Of a stretch of 64,000 nucleotides of DNA, positions 63,001 through 64,000 are shown one piece after another. Location of the stretch: NCBI RefSeq assembly GCF_001522545.3, contig NC_031772.1, positions 4,055,787 through 4,119,786 on the forward strand. Direction: 5' to 3'. The DNA is from Parus major (Eukaryota; Chordata; Aves; Passeriformes; Paridae). The notes under the pieces were generated by a model. That model searched no databases, was not told the origin of the DNA, and saw nothing but the letters and a program-made list of their open reading frames with translations. Made by a program: the position numbers and the translations under genes. How positions within the stretch are numbered: the stretch's first letter is position 1; every line of letters starts with the position of its first letter.

Positions 63001-63918
63001 CATGTATTTCAAGTCTCACTGCAAAGACTCAACATTTTTCCTGCTTTTCTATTTTCAGTATTATCTCAGCAACTTTTTAGAAAATTGCTCTCCTTCAGCA
63101 CACAACAACATTTAAAAGTATGAGGAGGAGAGGAGGCAGCTGCAGACACCTGCAGCCCTGAAGAGAGATGCCTTCATCAGCCTCACAGAAAACAACAGGG
63201 ATAACATTTCACAGACACAGGACATTCTCTGATTAACTGTTATCAAAACAGTCTAATAGCTAGCATGTAAAACCTGCACTAGGCAAAAACAACCACCACA
63301 CATGTAAGAAAAAGCATAATGCATAATATTTTAAACATGCTGATTAGACATTCTAAATGAAGCTCAAAATATTTTTTCTTTCAACTAGCTTTATCTTCTT
63401 AATTAGCAACTCTTAAGTTACTGTAACATACAAGTAACTAAATCCCCCTACTGGCACAACCTCTGTGTCAGGAGCTTTCTTTACAGCCACCTTTATTTAA
63501 TTGCAGATATACAAATATTCTTCTCTAGGGATGGTAGGGAATAGGACATGTCAGTTCCTCAGCACACAAACAGGATTTCAGGAAATCATTTGTGAGACAG
63601 AGATGGCACAAGATGACATGGTAGGTTCCCAGGAAGGACAAACACAACAGCAGAGTGTCTGTACTGACCTGCCTGAGTGACTCCTCTGCAGGGCAGTGAC
63701 CCCAGCAGTGGCTGCCTGTGACATCTACTCCCAACTCCCATGGAATCCAGCCATGCCAATAAAACCTTCCTTCCACAGCACAGTTATTTCTACTCTGCAA
63801 GTAAGTTGGTCAGAAAGGCTAAATCTCAATCCTTGCAAACCACTCAAAATCTAACTGGAGACAGCTCAGGACAACCAACTCCAGTTAACTCTGCTGAGAC
63901 AGAGGAACTGGTCTAGAC
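60066..63918. other. Non-coding stretch, no gene seen
   Basis: Unique DNA with few CpGs. Open frames of up to 96 codons (60951-61241) have no domain. No repeat was recognised until the CR1 tail at the right edge. Confidence 0.6.
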
Positions 63919-64000
63919 CACAGAATCCCAGAATGGTTTGGGTTGGAAGGGACCTTAAAGCTCATTCCACCCCCTGCCATGGGCAGGGACACTTTCCACT
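63919..64000 (-). mobile_element. CR1 LINE 3' end, cut by window edge
   Basis: The sequence starts with the CR1 octamer tail in antisense (CAGAATCC, CAGAATGG) and continues 'tttgggttggaagggacctt', 'aaag', then 'cccctgccatgggcagggac' and 'actttccact'. This is the familiar antisense 3' end of avian CR1 elements. The element's sense strand is minus and its body continues past base 64000. It is the least diverged CR1 copy here. Confidence 0.93.

Noticed and set aside
1..64000. CRISPR arrays, tRNA or rRNA genes, bacterial operons or phage genes
   Set aside because: No spaced direct repeats, no tRNA box pairs and no long tightly packed frames exist; sequence composition and CR1 elements indicate bird nuclear DNA.

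Overview
This window reads as nuclear DNA from a bird, and almost all of it is non-coding. The bird assignment rests on CR1-type LINE tails (30865-31110, 37000-37093, 39135-39290 and 63919-64000, the last with the well-known avian antisense tail around GGTTTGGGTTGGAAGGGACC), a solo endogenous-retrovirus LTR of avian style (57349-57957), and the AT-rich, CpG-poor background with sparse, mostly old repeats. The species cannot be fixed from this sequence. I found no protein-coding gene, tRNA, rRNA, CRISPR array or bacterial-style operon. The longest open frames (196 and 176 codons) show no recognisable domain or convincing exon structure. The window is best described as a gene desert or part of a very long intron.

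Layout. 1-9.6 kb is unique non-coding DNA with one old CR1-like relic (about 4.7-4.9 kb) and an 18-bp perfect palindrome. At 9585-9792 a 20-bp minisatellite with a 60-bp higher-order period runs straight into a 212-base assembly gap (9793-10004). 12.0-12.4 kb is a small CpG-dense, GC-rich segment that looks regulatory. 13-30 kb is mostly unique, with several blocks that keep CpGs or carry homeodomain-type motifs (13.3, 17.7-18.3, 18.5-19.0, 21.8-22.5 and 23.2-23.6 kb). The 21.8-22.5 kb block holds exact matches to the PBX-MEIS and PBX-HOX consensus sites. 30.9-33.0 kb holds a CR1 tail and a probable LTR-derived repeat.

34.3-34.9 kb is another AT-rich conserved-looking block. 36.0-36.2 kb holds a MIR-like CORE-SINE relic. 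37.0 and 38.2-38.4 kb hold CR1 pieces, the second with a decayed reverse-transcriptase FADD motif. 39.1-39.9 kb holds a CR1 tail next to a CpG-retaining block. 44.4-46.4 kb, 51.0-51.3 kb and 59.7-60.1 kb are further candidate regulatory blocks. The solo LTR at 57.3-58.0 kb has a perfect 6-bp target-site duplication.

No genes work together here, since none is visible. The reasonable overall reading is a regulatory desert of a developmental gene that lies outside the window. That is inference from sequence texture (CpG retention, homeodomain, POU, SOX and E-box motifs) and needs cross-species alignment to confirm.
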